Source of the DNA: Streptococcus infantis
GTDB lineage: Bacteria > Bacillota > Bacilli > Lactobacillales > Streptococcaceae
Assembly (NCBI RefSeq): GCF_018499575.1
Contig: NZ_JAHDAP010000001.1
Coordinates: 868,001-932,000 of the forward strand
Reading direction: 5' to 3'
Length of the DNA: 64,000 bases
Shown in pieces: positions 8,969 to 17,377 of this stretch (the first letter of the stretch is position 1; each line of letters opens with the position of its first letter). Made by a program: the position numbers and the translations under genes. Under the pieces are notes generated by a model. The model worked only from the letters and a program-made list of their open reading frames with translations, was not told the DNA's origin and did not search any database.

Positions 8969-9928
8969 TTATTGCAAGACAAGAGATGCTGCTCCGATAA
9001 CTCCAGCGTCATTTCCTAGAGTCGCAAGAGCTAGCTTAGTTGTTGTGCGAACTTGTGGGAAGGTATTTTCATCATAAACCTTTTGCACGCCTTGAAGAAG
9101 GAATTCTCCTGCAGCCGATACACCACCACCGATAACGATTGTTGATGGATTTAGGATGGAACCAATGTTGGCACACGCGATTCCCAAGTAACGTGAGAAA
9201 TTACGGTAAACGATCAAAGCGAGATCGTCCCCTTCTTTTGCCAAGTCAAAGACAGTTTTAGCGGTTACTTCTTCACCATCGTCGATCAAGCGTTTTAAGG
9301 CTGCATCACCTTCATACTCATCTGCATAACGACGAGTTAAATTGACAATACCTGTTGCTGAGGCTACTGTCTCAAGACATCCTTTTTTACCACAAGTACA
9401 TGCGATTGGTTGGTCAAAATCAACTGTGATATGGCCAAGCTCACCTGCAGCACCTGCAACACCGTGAAGTAATTTTCCTTCTGCCACGATACCGCCACCA
9501 ACACCTGTACCAAGTGTCATAAAGACAACATCTGGTTGGTTTTCACCAGCACCCATCCAACGCTCACCAAGAGCAGCTACGTTAGCGTCATTGTCGATAA
9601 AGAATGGAATACCCAAGGCTTTTTCCATCTTTTCTTTGATTGGTTGAAGAGTTTTCCAGTTGAGGTTATAGGCTCCGATAACAGTTCCATTTTCACGGTC
9701 AACCACACCCGGTGAACCCATACCAATCCCTTGGAAATCTGCTGCAGACAATCCAAGTAATTCAAAACGATGTTGAATAGATTCAATCATATCATCTACG
9801 ATATGGCTTCCTTCATCCAAAATGTTAGTCTTGATAGACCATTTTTCTTGGATTTCTCCTTCTTGAGTTAAAATTGCAAACTTGATAGAAGTCCCACCAA
9901 GGTCAATCCCGATAATCTTTTGACTCAT
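8969..9928 (-). CDS. gki: ROK-family glucokinase
   Basis: A 319-residue ATP-dependent glucokinase that feeds glycolysis. The N-terminal phosphate loop is IGIDLGGTSIKF. The glucose site includes DNDANVAALGE. The zinc motif CTCGKKGCLE (about residues 169-178) and the preceding GHITVD are the ROK signature. ATG at 9928 follows AAAGGAG at proper distance and gives the standard length; upstream in-frame codons to 9961 lack a ribosome site. The gene is one of the pneumococcal-type MLST loci (gki). Confidence 0.95.
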   Translation of the reverse strand: MSQKIIGIDLGGTSIKFAILTQEGEIQEKWSIKTNILDEGSHIVDDMIESIQHRFELLGLSAADFQGIGMGSPGVVDRENGTVIGAYNLNWKTLQPIKEKMEKALGIPFFIDNDANVAALGERWMGAGENQPDVVFMTLGTGVGGGIVAEGKLLHGVAGAAGELGHITVDFDQPIACTCGKKGCLETVASATGIVNLTRRYADEYEGDAALKRLIDDGEEVTAKTVFDLAKEGDDLALIVYRNFSRYLGIACANIGSILNPSTIVIGGGVSAAGEFLLQGVQKVYDENTFPQVRTTTKLALATLGNDAGVIGAASLVLQ

Positions 9929-9976
9929 ATTTTTCTCCTTTATGATAATATCAACTTCCATATTATTTTATCAAAC

Positions 9977-10594
9977 TTATTTCTGCAATTCAAGAAAACT
10001 TCTAGTTATTTCTGCAAACTCTTTTGGTTTGGCTCTATTTAGGACATGAGGTCCCTCAGAGATGATCTGAAACTGGGAATTTGGCATCAGTTCTTGAATA
10101 GCTTTCATTGAACTTAGATTAGGCTTATCCTGACTACCACAAATTAACAAGCTTGGATAGGGACAATTCCGTGCAATCTCCCTTAAATCAAGTGTTTTTA
10201 ATTCCTCAGAAACTCCAACCATAAGAGCTTTATCTGCTCCCTGTTTCTCAAATATCCTCTTGGGGAGTAGTTTAAATATCAGCAACTGAATATAAAAAGG
10301 AATGTTACCAACTAGTTTCAGTGGGCAACCTGACAAAACCAAGACCTGAAGATTTGGTATATCATAACTTGAAAGTTCCAATGCAAGTGCAGCCCCTAGG
10401 GACAAACCTACTAGAACAAAAGGTTCTGTCTCCTTTAATAAGTGCTGATAAATGCGCTCCTTAGCTTCTTGATAGCTAGCAACTCTGGAAGGAAATAACT
10501 CTAGGGCTTCAGAGGGATAATCTGCAAGAAAATCCTGAACTTCTTTCCAACTATCTGCTGACTGTCCTAAACCATGTAAAAATATTAGTTTCAT
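9977..10594 (-). CDS. Alpha/beta-hydrolase
   Basis: A 205-residue cytoplasmic alpha/beta-hydrolase. The oxyanion segment FLHGLGQSADSW opens the protein; the nucleophile elbow is GLSLG (about 74-78). A late Asp (GSQDKP) and His (EGPHVL) complete the triad. The start ATG follows the pabB stop directly (TAAATG) with a GGGAG site, so it is translated from the pabB message. The substrate is unknown. No signal peptide. Confidence 0.85.
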   Translation of the reverse strand: MKLIFLHGLGQSADSWKEVQDFLADYPSEALELFPSRVASYQEAKERIYQHLLKETEPFVLVGLSLGAALALELSSYDIPNLQVLVLSGCPLKLVGNIPFYIQLLIFKLLPKRIFEKQGADKALMVGVSEELKTLDLREIARNCPYPSLLICGSQDKPNLSSMKAIQELMPNSQFQIISEGPHVLNRAKPKEFAEITRSFLELQK

Positions 10595-12316
10595 TTAGTT
10601 CTCCCTTACTGACAACTCATATAAGCCCCTTACTGCATTACAAGCATAAATGACCTCTGCTTCTTTCAAATCTTCTACGGTCAAGATCTTTTCTTCTGCC
10701 TGCCTACTCTCAAGCAAGTGTTGACGATAAATCCCTGGTAAAATACCAAGAGTGCTAGGTGGAGTATAGAGCTTACCATTCATTTTTAAGACCAGATTCC
10801 CAATAGAGGTTTCAAGCAATTTTCCATCAGCAGTGTGATAGATGATTTCCTGCTCTCCCACTGTCAAATGTGGTCGGTATGTCGTCTTAAAGTAGGTAAA
10901 GGACTGCTTCAAATCAGCTTCTTGTAGACAAAGCTTGGCCTGACAGAAGCTAGGGCTAAGCGGAGTTAATACTTGTCGTTCATTTTCAATCGCTCCAGAT
11001 TTGCTGAGACTGATTCGCAAACGGTAGTCCTGACGGATGTCACAAGACTGGAACTCCTTCTCTATTTTTTGTCTCAAAACTTCTTGGTCAAATGGAAAGG
11101 CAAAATAACGACTAGCCTTTTGCAATCTTTCTAGATGTTGCTTTTCAAAGAGCAATTTTTTCTGGCTAATTTTCCCTGTCGTAATCAGCTGAAAACGAGG
11201 CTGTTTTCGGTAAAGAACAGCTGCCTTTTGATGGACTTCACGGTATTCTGACTCCCAAGTACTATCCCAAGTGATGCCACCTCCGACACCATAGATGGCA
11301 TGCCCTCCATGCAGTTGAATGGTTCGAATAGCCACATTGAAAATCCGTCGTCCATTAGGAAGTAGGAGACCAACAGTTCCACAGTATACTCCACGCGCTT
11401 GTGGTTCCAAGTTCTTGATAATTTCCATGGTCGCAATCTTGGGAGCTCCTGTGATGGAGCCACATGGAAAGAGCGAACGGAAGATTTCAACTAGGTCAAC
11501 ATCTGGTCGTAACTGACTCTTGATGGTCGAAGTCATCTGCCAAACTGTAGAATACTGCTCTACTTGGCATAAACGCTCCACATGCTCACTACCCACTTCA
11601 GACAGACGATTCATGTCATTGCGCAAAAGGTCCACTATCATCATGTTTTCTGAACGATTTTTTGGATCCTGCTCCAACCAAGCCGCCTCTTTCAAGTCGT
11701 CATCGTTATTCAAACCACGTTTAGTCGTCCCCTTCATAGGGCGAGTCGTCAATTCACGATCATTTTGTTCAAAAAAGAGTTCTGGACTCATGGAAATCAC
11801 TGCCATATCATCATGCTCCACGTAAGCATTATATCCCGCTTCCTGCTCTACCACCATACGATTGTAGATAGCAAAAGGATTGACAGACAACTCCTGCTTG
11901 AGTTGGACAGTATAATTGACCTGATAGGTATCTCCTTGTCTTAAATGATGGTGAATTTGTCTAATCGCCTTTTCATAGGCCTCTGGAGATGTTACTTCCT
12001 GCCAGTTTGATGGCAAATCCACCTCCTCATAAGCTAGAGGAATGCTGGATGTTTCAACGCTGTCATGAACGGTGAAATAGAGGAGATACTCTCCTAACAA
12101 GGGACCTGAGCGTACTGCTAACTTCTCCTCAAAAGCAGGTGCAGCCTCATAGCTAACATAGCCTACCACATAATAGCCTTGCTCTTGATAGCTTTCCACT
12201 TGAGCTAATAAGTCCGTCACTTCTGCTAAATCTCTGGTTTTTAACTCTTTGATAGGCTGGGTAAAGGTATATCTCTCGCCCAAAGCCCTAAAATCAATCA
12301 CTGTTTTTCTATGCAT
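10595..12316 (-). CDS. pabB: Aminodeoxychorismate synthase component I fused to an aminotransferase IV-type lyase domain
   Basis: A 573-residue fusion for 4-aminobenzoate (folate) synthesis. Residues about 1-365 are the chorismate-binding PabB domain, with GDTYQVNYT, SPELFFEQ, TTRPMKGT, NRSENMMIVDLLRND and GSITGAPKI. Residues about 370-573 look like a PabC-type (4-amino-4-deoxychorismate lyase) domain ending in EVIYACNAVRGL. The fusion is common in streptococci. The ATG is only 6 nt from its -10 box and lacks a ribosome site, so the mRNA may be leaderless. The amidotransferase PabA is not in the window. Confidence 0.93.
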   Translation of the reverse strand: MHRKTVIDFRALGERYTFTQPIKELKTRDLAEVTDLLAQVESYQEQGYYVVGYVSYEAAPAFEEKLAVRSGPLLGEYLLYFTVHDSVETSSIPLAYEEVDLPSNWQEVTSPEAYEKAIRQIHHHLRQGDTYQVNYTVQLKQELSVNPFAIYNRMVVEQEAGYNAYVEHDDMAVISMSPELFFEQNDRELTTRPMKGTTKRGLNNDDDLKEAAWLEQDPKNRSENMMIVDLLRNDMNRLSEVGSEHVERLCQVEQYSTVWQMTSTIKSQLRPDVDLVEIFRSLFPCGSITGAPKIATMEIIKNLEPQARGVYCGTVGLLLPNGRRIFNVAIRTIQLHGGHAIYGVGGGITWDSTWESEYREVHQKAAVLYRKQPRFQLITTGKISQKKLLFEKQHLERLQKASRYFAFPFDQEVLRQKIEKEFQSCDIRQDYRLRISLSKSGAIENERQVLTPLSPSFCQAKLCLQEADLKQSFTYFKTTYRPHLTVGEQEIIYHTADGKLLETSIGNLVLKMNGKLYTPPSTLGILPGIYRQHLLESRQAEEKILTVEDLKEAEVIYACNAVRGLYELSVREN

Positions 12317-12322
12317 ATCCTA

Positions 12323-12331
12323 AGTATACCA
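12323..12331 (-). promoter_or_regulatory. pabB extended -10 promoter, 6 nt from the ATG
   Basis: The minus strand reads TGG-TATACT at 12331-12323, then six bases and the ATG of pabB at 12316. With a start site 6-8 nt after the -10 the transcript would begin at or next to the start codon. Confidence 0.6.
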
Positions 12332-12332
12332 T

Positions 12333-12366
12333 AAAAGCCAGACCCCAAACAGGAGATCTGGCTTTT
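12333..12366 (-). terminator. Terminator after msrAB
   Basis: A 10-bp stem AAAAGCCAGA (12333-12342) / TCTGGCTTTT (12357-12366) just past the msrAB stop. It also lies directly upstream of the pabB promoter. Confidence 0.8.
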
Positions 12367-12388
12367 TAACTAATATGGTTGAGATAAC

Positions 12389-13504
12389 TTACTCAACATA
12401 ATCTAACAAATAACCATAACCCTTTTCTTCCATTTGATCTTTAGAAATAAAACGGATAGACAGGCTGTTAATACAATAGCGAAGCCCTCCCTTGTCCTGA
12501 GGTCCGTCTGTAAAGACATGTCCTAAGTGGGAATCACCAGTTCGGCTTCTGACTTCTGTTCTGACCATATTATAAGACTTGTCTTCCTTGTAGGTCGCAA
12601 CATCTGGACTGATAGGCTGAGTAAAGCTAGGCCAACCACAGCCCGATTCAAATTTATCTTTCGAAGAAAAGAGTGGTTCACCTGTCGCCACATCTACATA
12701 AATACCTGCTTCAAATTTATCCCAGTAACGATTTGAAAAAGCACGTTCTGTTTGACCGTTTTGAGTCACAGCATACTCCTCAGGAGAGAGGAGTTTTTTT
12801 AATTCATCATCACTTGGTTTTGGATATTTACTCGCATCAATGACAGGATAGGATGCTTGATTGACATTGATATGGCAGTATCCATTAGGATTTTTTTGGA
12901 GATAGTCTTGGTGGTAGTCCTCAGCCACGATAAAATTTCTTAAGGCTTCCTTTTCAACAGCTAGAGGCTGGTCATACTTCTTAGAAACTTGATCAAAGAC
13001 TTGATTGATGACTTCTAAATCTTTCTCATCTGTATAGTAGACTCCCGTGCGATATTGGGTTCCTACGTCATTACCTTGCTTGTTTTTACTGGTTGGATTG
13101 ATAATACGGAAATAATGGAGCAAAATTTCTTTTAAAGAGATTTGATTGGCATCATAGGTCACATGAACAGTCTCAGCATGCCCAGTTTGGCCGATCAATT
13201 CATACTGGGTTGTTTCTCCTCTACCATTCGCATAGCCCGAAACAGCATCTGTCACACCTGCTACTCGTGAAAAATACTCTTCAACACCCCAGAAACAACC
13301 TCCCGCTAAATAGATTTCATGTAGGTCAGCATTTTTATCTGGCTCAGTATTTTTCTTAGCATGTTGCCCCTGACTAACTGCTGCCTTCTCAATTTGAGTG
13401 GTATCTGTGTAGCTTGCGCTCCTTTTCTCCAAAAGAAATAAAACTCCTAAAATAAGGAAAATGATAATTCCTATGAATACAATTATTTTTAATTTATCAT
13501 TCAT
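12389..13504 (-). CDS. msrAB: Membrane-anchored peptide methionine sulfoxide reductase MsrA/MsrB fusion
   Basis: A 371-residue extracytoplasmic repair enzyme. An N-terminal transmembrane segment (about residues 7-24) anchors it outside the membrane. The MsrA domain has its catalytic cysteine in [11 protein letters not shown] (about 69-79). The MsrB domain follows, with [17 protein letters not shown] and the catalytic cysteine in [10 protein letters not shown]. It restores oxidised methionines in surface proteins. It is 9 nt downstream of the thioredoxin lipoprotein expected to re-reduce it, the arrangement of the pneumococcal MsrAB2/Etrx1 locus. Confidence 0.94.
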   Translation of the reverse strand: MNDKLKIIVFIGIIIFLILGVLFLLEKRSASYTDTTQIEKAAVSQGQHAKKNTEPDKNADLHEIYLAGGCFWGVEEYFSRVAGVTDAVSGYANGRGETTQYELIGQTGHAETVHVTYDANQISLKEILLHYFRIINPTSKNKQGNDVGTQYRTGVYYTDEKDLEVINQVFDQVSKKYDQPLAVEKEALRNFIVAEDYHQDYLQKNPNGYCHINVNQASYPVIDASKYPKPSDDELKKLLSPEEYAVTQNGQTERAFSNRYWDKFEAGIYVDVATGEPLFSSKDKFESGCGWPSFTQPISPDVATYKEDKSYNMVRTEVRSRTGDSHLGHVFTDGPQDKGGLRYCINSLSIRFISKDQMEEKGYGYLLDYVE

Positions 13505-13513
13505 GATAAGCCT

Positions 13514-14074
13514 CTAATCTATGCTTTTTAACGTCTGTAAAATAGTTTCTCTGTCCATAAAACCTGGCTGGGTCTTGACTAGTTTGCCTTCTTTATCAAT
13601 AAAGGCCTGAGTCGGATAAGAACGGACTCCGTAACTTTCCAAAAGTTTACCTGAAGAATCTAGAAGGACAGGTAGATTTTTATAGTCCAATCCTTGATAC
13701 CATTTTTTGAAGGCTTCTTCTGCTTGCTCGCCTTTTTGACCAGGAGAAACCACTGTCAAGACAACATAGTCATCGCCTGCTTCTTTTGCAAGTTCATCGG
13801 TATCAGGGAGGCTGGCTAGACAAATAGAGCACCAAGATGCCCAAAATTTGAGATAGACCTTTTTACCCTTGTAATCAGATAAACGGTAGGTTTTCCCATC
13901 TACTCCCCTTAGTTCAAAGTCTGCAACCGCTTCTCCCTTTCTTGCTACCTGAGAGCTAACTTGCTCTTGTTTGTCTCCATTGTGACTATCAGCCTCGTTC
14001 GTCGTCTGATTTTTACAAGCCGATAGACAGACCAGACTAGCGCAGACAAATACAGATGCTTGCCATTTTTTCAT
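13514..14074 (-). CDS. Extracellular thioredoxin-family lipoprotein
   Basis: A surface lipoprotein of about 186 residues. The N-terminal signal ends in a lipobox LSAC, and a TlpA/ResA-like thioredoxin domain follows with the redox motif WASWCSICLASLPD and a cis-proline in SYPTQAF. It probably passes electrons to MsrAB next door. ATG at 14074 is preferred for its AAGG spacing; ATG 14080 and GTG 14083 are in frame. In S. pneumoniae, as I recall, a ccdA gene precedes this pair; here none does, so its reductant must be encoded elsewhere. Confidence 0.9.
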   Translation of the reverse strand: MKKWQASVFVCASLVCLSACKNQTTNEADSHNGDKQEQVSSQVARKGEAVADFELRGVDGKTYRLSDYKGKKVYLKFWASWCSICLASLPDTDELAKEAGDDYVVLTVVSPGQKGEQAEEAFKKWYQGLDYKNLPVLLDSSGKLLESYGVRSYPTQAFIDKEGKLVKTQPGFMDRETILQTLKSID

Positions 14075-14100
14075 CTTCATCACCTTCTCTATTCGTTATA

Positions 14101-14134
14101 TGAATATAGATATTCACTTTGTAATTCTATTATA
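14101..14134 (-). promoter_or_regulatory. Promoter and palindrome upstream of the thioredoxin-msrAB operon
   Basis: A perfect -10 TATAAT lies at 14134-14129 on the minus strand. A perfect 7-bp inverted repeat with a 2-nt centre, TGAATATAGATATTCA (14101-14116), lies about 13 bp beyond it, around the start of the transcript, where a repressor would block transcription. No regulator is identified. Confidence 0.5.
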
Positions 14135-14240
14135 TACCTACCTTTCTAAAAATACTTGAAATCTGCTCGGAAATTAATAACGCTTCTTGATGACAAGGAA
14201 GCTCCCACCTGCTGAGCAGATGAGAGCTTTCAACTTTTAT

Positions 14241-14804
14241 CTATATTTTTCTTATAAAATCTTGTGGGTATTGAGCACGCGCCCCTCCAATCAGTTTTGG
14301 ACGACTAGCGAGCGCAGTTACGTGGGCATGGCCGATTGATTTTAAAACTGGACGTATAGGTACTTGCACATGCTTGATATGCATCCCTATAGCCGTATCT
14401 CCAATATCAAGGCCTGCATCAGCTTTGATAAATTCGACCTCAACTGGGTCTTTCATATAGCGAAAGGCCGCCAATTGACCAGAACCTCCCGCATGCAGAG
14501 TCGGCAGAACACTCACAATTTCGAGATTGTATTTGATAGCAACCTCTCGTTCCACTACCAAGGCACGATTAACATGTTCGCATCCTTGAACTGCTAGATG
14601 GATACCTTTCGCTGACAGAATCTCTAATATTTTTTGAACAATTAATTCTCCAATTTCTTGACTAGAGGCTTCCCCGATGTGTCCTCCTATCACCTCACTG
14701 GACGATAAGCCCAAAACAAAGAGAGCCCCCTCATGGAGAGAAGCCTTTGCCAATACATCTTCTAGGATTTCCTCTATCTCTTTTTGTAAATGTCCTTGGT
14801 CCAT
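14241..14804 (-). CDS. YwlG/TIGR01440 family protein (DUF436)
   Basis: A 187-residue protein of the widely conserved, uncharacterised TIGR01440 family. Typical motifs are [11 protein letters not shown] (about 34-44), [12 protein letters not shown], and near the C-terminus [31 protein letters not shown] as family hallmarks (two adjoining blocks). No signal peptide. It is a single gene with a GAGGT ribosome site and a good promoter. The function is unknown. Confidence 0.88.
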   Translation of the reverse strand: MDQGHLQKEIEEILEDVLAKASLHEGALFVLGLSSSEVIGGHIGEASSQEIGELIVQKILEILSAKGIHLAVQGCEHVNRALVVEREVAIKYNLEIVSVLPTLHAGGSGQLAAFRYMKDPVEVEFIKADAGLDIGDTAIGMHIKHVQVPIRPVLKSIGHAHVTALASRPKLIGGARAQYPQDFIRKI

Positions 14805-14828
14805 ACTTTACCTCGCTTATTTCTTTCT

Positions 14829-14857
14829 ATGATATCGTTTTTTCATTATTTTAGCAA
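14829..14857 (-). promoter_or_regulatory. Promoter of the YwlG-like gene
   Basis: On the minus strand TTGCTA (14857-14852) and TATCAT (14834-14829) are separated by exactly 17 bp, about 25 nt upstream of the ATG. Confidence 0.6.
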
Positions 14858-14961
14858 GCTAAGTGACGTGATAAAAAGTATTTATCTATAGCACCTCAAT
14901 TGAGTTTACAAGAATTATCGTATAGTCTAAGACTAAGCAAATCCAAATCCAAATCTAAAAC

Positions 14962-14997
14962 AAAAAAGACAGAGAATTCTATTTCTCTGTCTTTTTT
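14962..14997 (-). terminator. mecA terminator
   Basis: A perfect 15-bp stem (14962-14976 with 14983-14997), A-rich on one side and ending in six T on the other, lies 8 nt beyond the mecA stop. Confidence 0.9.
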
Positions 14998-15005
14998 CAA
15001 ATACT

Positions 15006-15743
15006 TCAAACTTTTTGGAGTCCTTGGACAGCATCGTGATTGATGATGACTTGACCGTATTCTTGGAGAACTGAACGGCTGATATCACTATCATCTGCAA
15101 ATTCACGCATGCGAGCCAATAACCAAGCTGGATAAAGACTTGGATGATCCTCTACATCAACCAAGACTGTTAGATAGTATTGGTCATTCATTTTGTAAAG
15201 CTCTGAAGTCTCCATTTGATAATCAACTGTTTTCGCAAAAGAAACCAAACTAGTTAAGTCGTCAAAGCGTAGGATGTAGTAGATATATGGTTCTCTTTTT
15301 CCTTCTTCTACCTCAGCAATTTCATCAATCGCTGCTTCTTCCTCTTTTTCAACCTGCTCTAGAGATTGGATCGCTTCAATATCTTCCTTGGTTTTCTCTG
15401 CCATGGTTTTTTCCAAAGTTTTCAAAAACTCATCTGGAGACATTTTCGCCAACTCATCCATATCTGGAAGGTCTGCCAAATCCTCAAAATCCAAATTTTG
15501 GTCAATCTTAGACTTGGTTACAAAGACATCGACCTTATCAGGCTTCGGTGTCACTCGGAAGCTAAGCATACCTGTATCCAAGAAACTGTCTGGCATCTCT
15601 AACTCATCCAGAATGGCATAGAAAAACTCTTCTGTTTTTTCTTGTGGAACGAGAAAGTCTGCGATTTCCATTCCACGATCCATCAAATCTTCTAAAGACA
15701 TCGTGATTTTTAGTGTGGTATCACTGATTTGTTTCATTTTCAT
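15006..15743 (-). CDS. mecA: Adaptor protein MecA
   Basis: A 245-residue adaptor that brings substrates such as the competence factor ComX to ClpCP for degradation. The N-terminal substrate-binding domain (MKMKQISDTTLKITMSLED) is followed by an acidic, low-complexity linker (about 110-150) and the C-terminal ClpC-binding domain with AWLLARMREFADDSD. The ATG at 15743 is chosen: it follows GAGG at proper spacing and gives the length known for streptococcal MecA. The open frame extends 201 nt upstream, but that part contains the promoter (TTGATA-17-TATAAT at 15803-15775). Confidence 0.93.
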   Translation of the reverse strand: MKMKQISDTTLKITMSLEDLMDRGMEIADFLVPQEKTEEFFYAILDELEMPDSFLDTGMLSFRVTPKPDKVDVFVTKSKIDQNLDFEDLADLPDMDELAKMSPDEFLKTLEKTMAEKTKEDIEAIQSLEQVEKEEEAAIDEIAEVEEGKREPYIYYILRFDDLTSLVSFAKTVDYQMETSELYKMNDQYYLTVLVDVEDHPSLYPAWLLARMREFADDSDISRSVLQEYGQVIINHDAVQGLQKV

Positions 15744-15774
15744 AGTTCGTAACCTCATACTTTCAGTTCTATCT

Positions 15775-15830
15775 ATTATACAAGATTTAAATGATTTTAT
15801 CAAAAGAATGGCGTTGGAATGTGATATAAT
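15775..15830. promoter_or_regulatory. Divergent mecA / flippase promoters
   Basis: Minus strand: TTGATA (15803-15798), 17 bp, TATAAT (15780-15775) for mecA. Plus strand: extended -10 TGA-TATAAT (15822-15830) for the flippase gene, with its -35 position (about 15802-15807) overlapping the mecA -35. The two promoters share one short interval and could compete. Confidence 0.65.
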
Positions 15831-15867
15831 ACTAGTATCTAGTTTAGAATATAAGAAAGAAAATTTC

Positions 15868-17346
15868 ATGAAAAATATAAAAGTTAATGCTTTGGCTAGC
15901 TTGCTGGTCAATATTTTAAACATCGTGTTCCCCCTGATTACCAATCCCTATCTAACGCGAATTCTCAGTAAATCAAACTATGGTTACTTTAATACAGCTA
16001 ACACCTGGGCAAGTTTTGTTATTCCGCTAGCTGCTTTTGGTATCTACAATTATGGGATTCGAGCTATCAGTAAAGTAAAGGATGACAAAAATAAGATTAA
16101 TCATGTCTTTTCTAAGTTGTTCTATATCTCAGTCATTACTTCAGTTGTAACAACTGCTATCTATTTCCTCTTTATTTATTTTGATACTAGTATTGTCAAT
16201 CTAAAAATCCTTTACTATATCCTTGGAATCCAAGCCCTCTTCCAATTTCTGAATATCGAGTGGATGAATGAAGCCTACGAGAATTATTCATTTATCCTTT
16301 ATAAAACACTCGTTATTCGGATTGGAATGTTGGTTGCTATCTTCGCCTTCGTTAAGACACCTGATGATATTGTTCCTTATGCCACAATCATGAGTGCGAC
16401 AACCATTATCAACTATCTACTTAGCTTCCTATGGATCAAACGAGAGGTTTCCTTTGTTAAGATTGAGTTCATCGAACTTCTCAAAGCTTCTAAGCCTCTT
16501 ATGACTATGCTACTTCTAGCAAATGCTAATATGCTCTATACCCTGCTTGACCGTATGTTCATCACTAAGGGTCCTGACGAGAATTTCATCTCCTACTATA
16601 CCATTGCCTCAAGTATCGTCATGCTGATTGCTAGTGTCCTCAGTGGAGCCATCAATGTCAGCATTCCTCGACTTGGTTACTATTTAGGAAAAAAAGATTA
16701 CACTTCGTATAAAAATCTTGTTAACCAAGGTGCAGCTCTTTTCTACTTTCTTATAATTCCGACTAGTATCGGAATCATGGTTTTAGGAACTTATGCCACT
16801 GTTATCTATTCTTCTGATAAATACATAGAAGCAGGAATTGTTACAAGCGTCTTTGCCTTTCGAACCATTATCTGGGCTATCGAATTAATCCTTGGAAAGC
16901 AAATCATCTTTATCAATGATCACGAAAACCGATTAACAGCCTTTTACTTTATTGGTGGTGGTGTCAATGTAGTCCTAAACTCTCTACTCCTTTTCAACAA
17001 CATCTTTACTCCTGCATACTACATCGGAACAACGATTATTGCTGAGGCAATCGTCGTTCTACTTGAAACCCGCTTCATTCTGAAGCATAAACTCTTGGAT
17101 TTAAAAGAAATTTTTGGAACATTAGCTCGTTACACAATCGTGTCACTTGGCTTTATCCCAATTTACTATATCTTTAAATTTCTCTTCCAAGTTCATTCAT
17201 ATACAGTCAATATGAATATGCTAAGCATGGTTGTATCTACAATTGCTGGATGTGCTATCTATTATGCTTTCGCTCTCTTTATCATTAAGGATAAAACCCT
17301 TCACTATGCACTTGATTTAGTGCGTGCCAAACTTAAAAGAAATTAA
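15868..17346 (+). CDS. Wzx-like polysaccharide/teichoic-acid flippase
   Basis: A 492-residue integral membrane protein with about 14 hydrophobic helices and the MATE/Wzx-type N-terminus ALASLLVNILNIVFPLITNP followed by YLTRILSKSNYGYFN. Such proteins flip undecaprenyl-linked repeat units across the membrane. ATG 15868 (after AAGAAAGAAA) is chosen because the hydrophobic protein starts there and the promoter lies just upstream. The next gene starts 31 nt after its stop, so both may be on one message. Its neighbours point to a phosphocholine-bearing teichoic-acid precursor as cargo; this is inference. Confidence 0.88.
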   Translation: MKNIKVNALASLLVNILNIVFPLITNPYLTRILSKSNYGYFNTANTWASFVIPLAAFGIYNYGIRAISKVKDDKNKINHVFSKLFYISVITSVVTTAIYFLFIYFDTSIVNLKILYYILGIQALFQFLNIEWMNEAYENYSFILYKTLVIRIGMLVAIFAFVKTPDDIVPYATIMSATTIINYLLSFLWIKREVSFVKIEFIELLKASKPLMTMLLLANANMLYTLLDRMFITKGPDENFISYYTIASSIVMLIASVLSGAINVSIPRLGYYLGKKDYTSYKNLVNQGAALFYFLIIPTSIGIMVLGTYATVIYSSDKYIEAGIVTSVFAFRTIIWAIELILGKQIIFINDHENRLTAFYFIGGGVNVVLNSLLLFNNIFTPAYYIGTTIIAEAIVVLLETRFILKHKLLDLKEIFGTLARYTIVSLGFIPIYYIFKFLFQVHSYTVNMNMLSMVVSTIAGCAIYYAFALFIIKDKTLHYALDLVRAKLKRN

Positions 17347-17377
17347 AAGAACTATAATCTACTCATAAGGAGATAGC

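Noticed and set aside
11185..11825. Frames on both strands inside pabB
   Set aside because: They have no ribosome sites or recognisable protein features and lie inside the PabB motifs.
14199..14229. Terminator after the YwlG-like gene
   Set aside because: The stem is good, but no T-tract follows it on the minus strand, so it was not called.
14938..14958. Short AAATCC-type repeats downstream of mecA
   Set aside because: Only three short imperfect units outside any gene; too short to suggest a switch.
15703..15867. Longer flippase start
   Set aside because: It overlaps mecA and the shared promoters; the hydrophobic protein starts at 15868.
15744..15944. Longer mecA with about 67 extra N-terminal residues
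   Set aside because: The extension lacks a ribosome site and contains the mecA promoter; streptococcal MecA has the shorter length.
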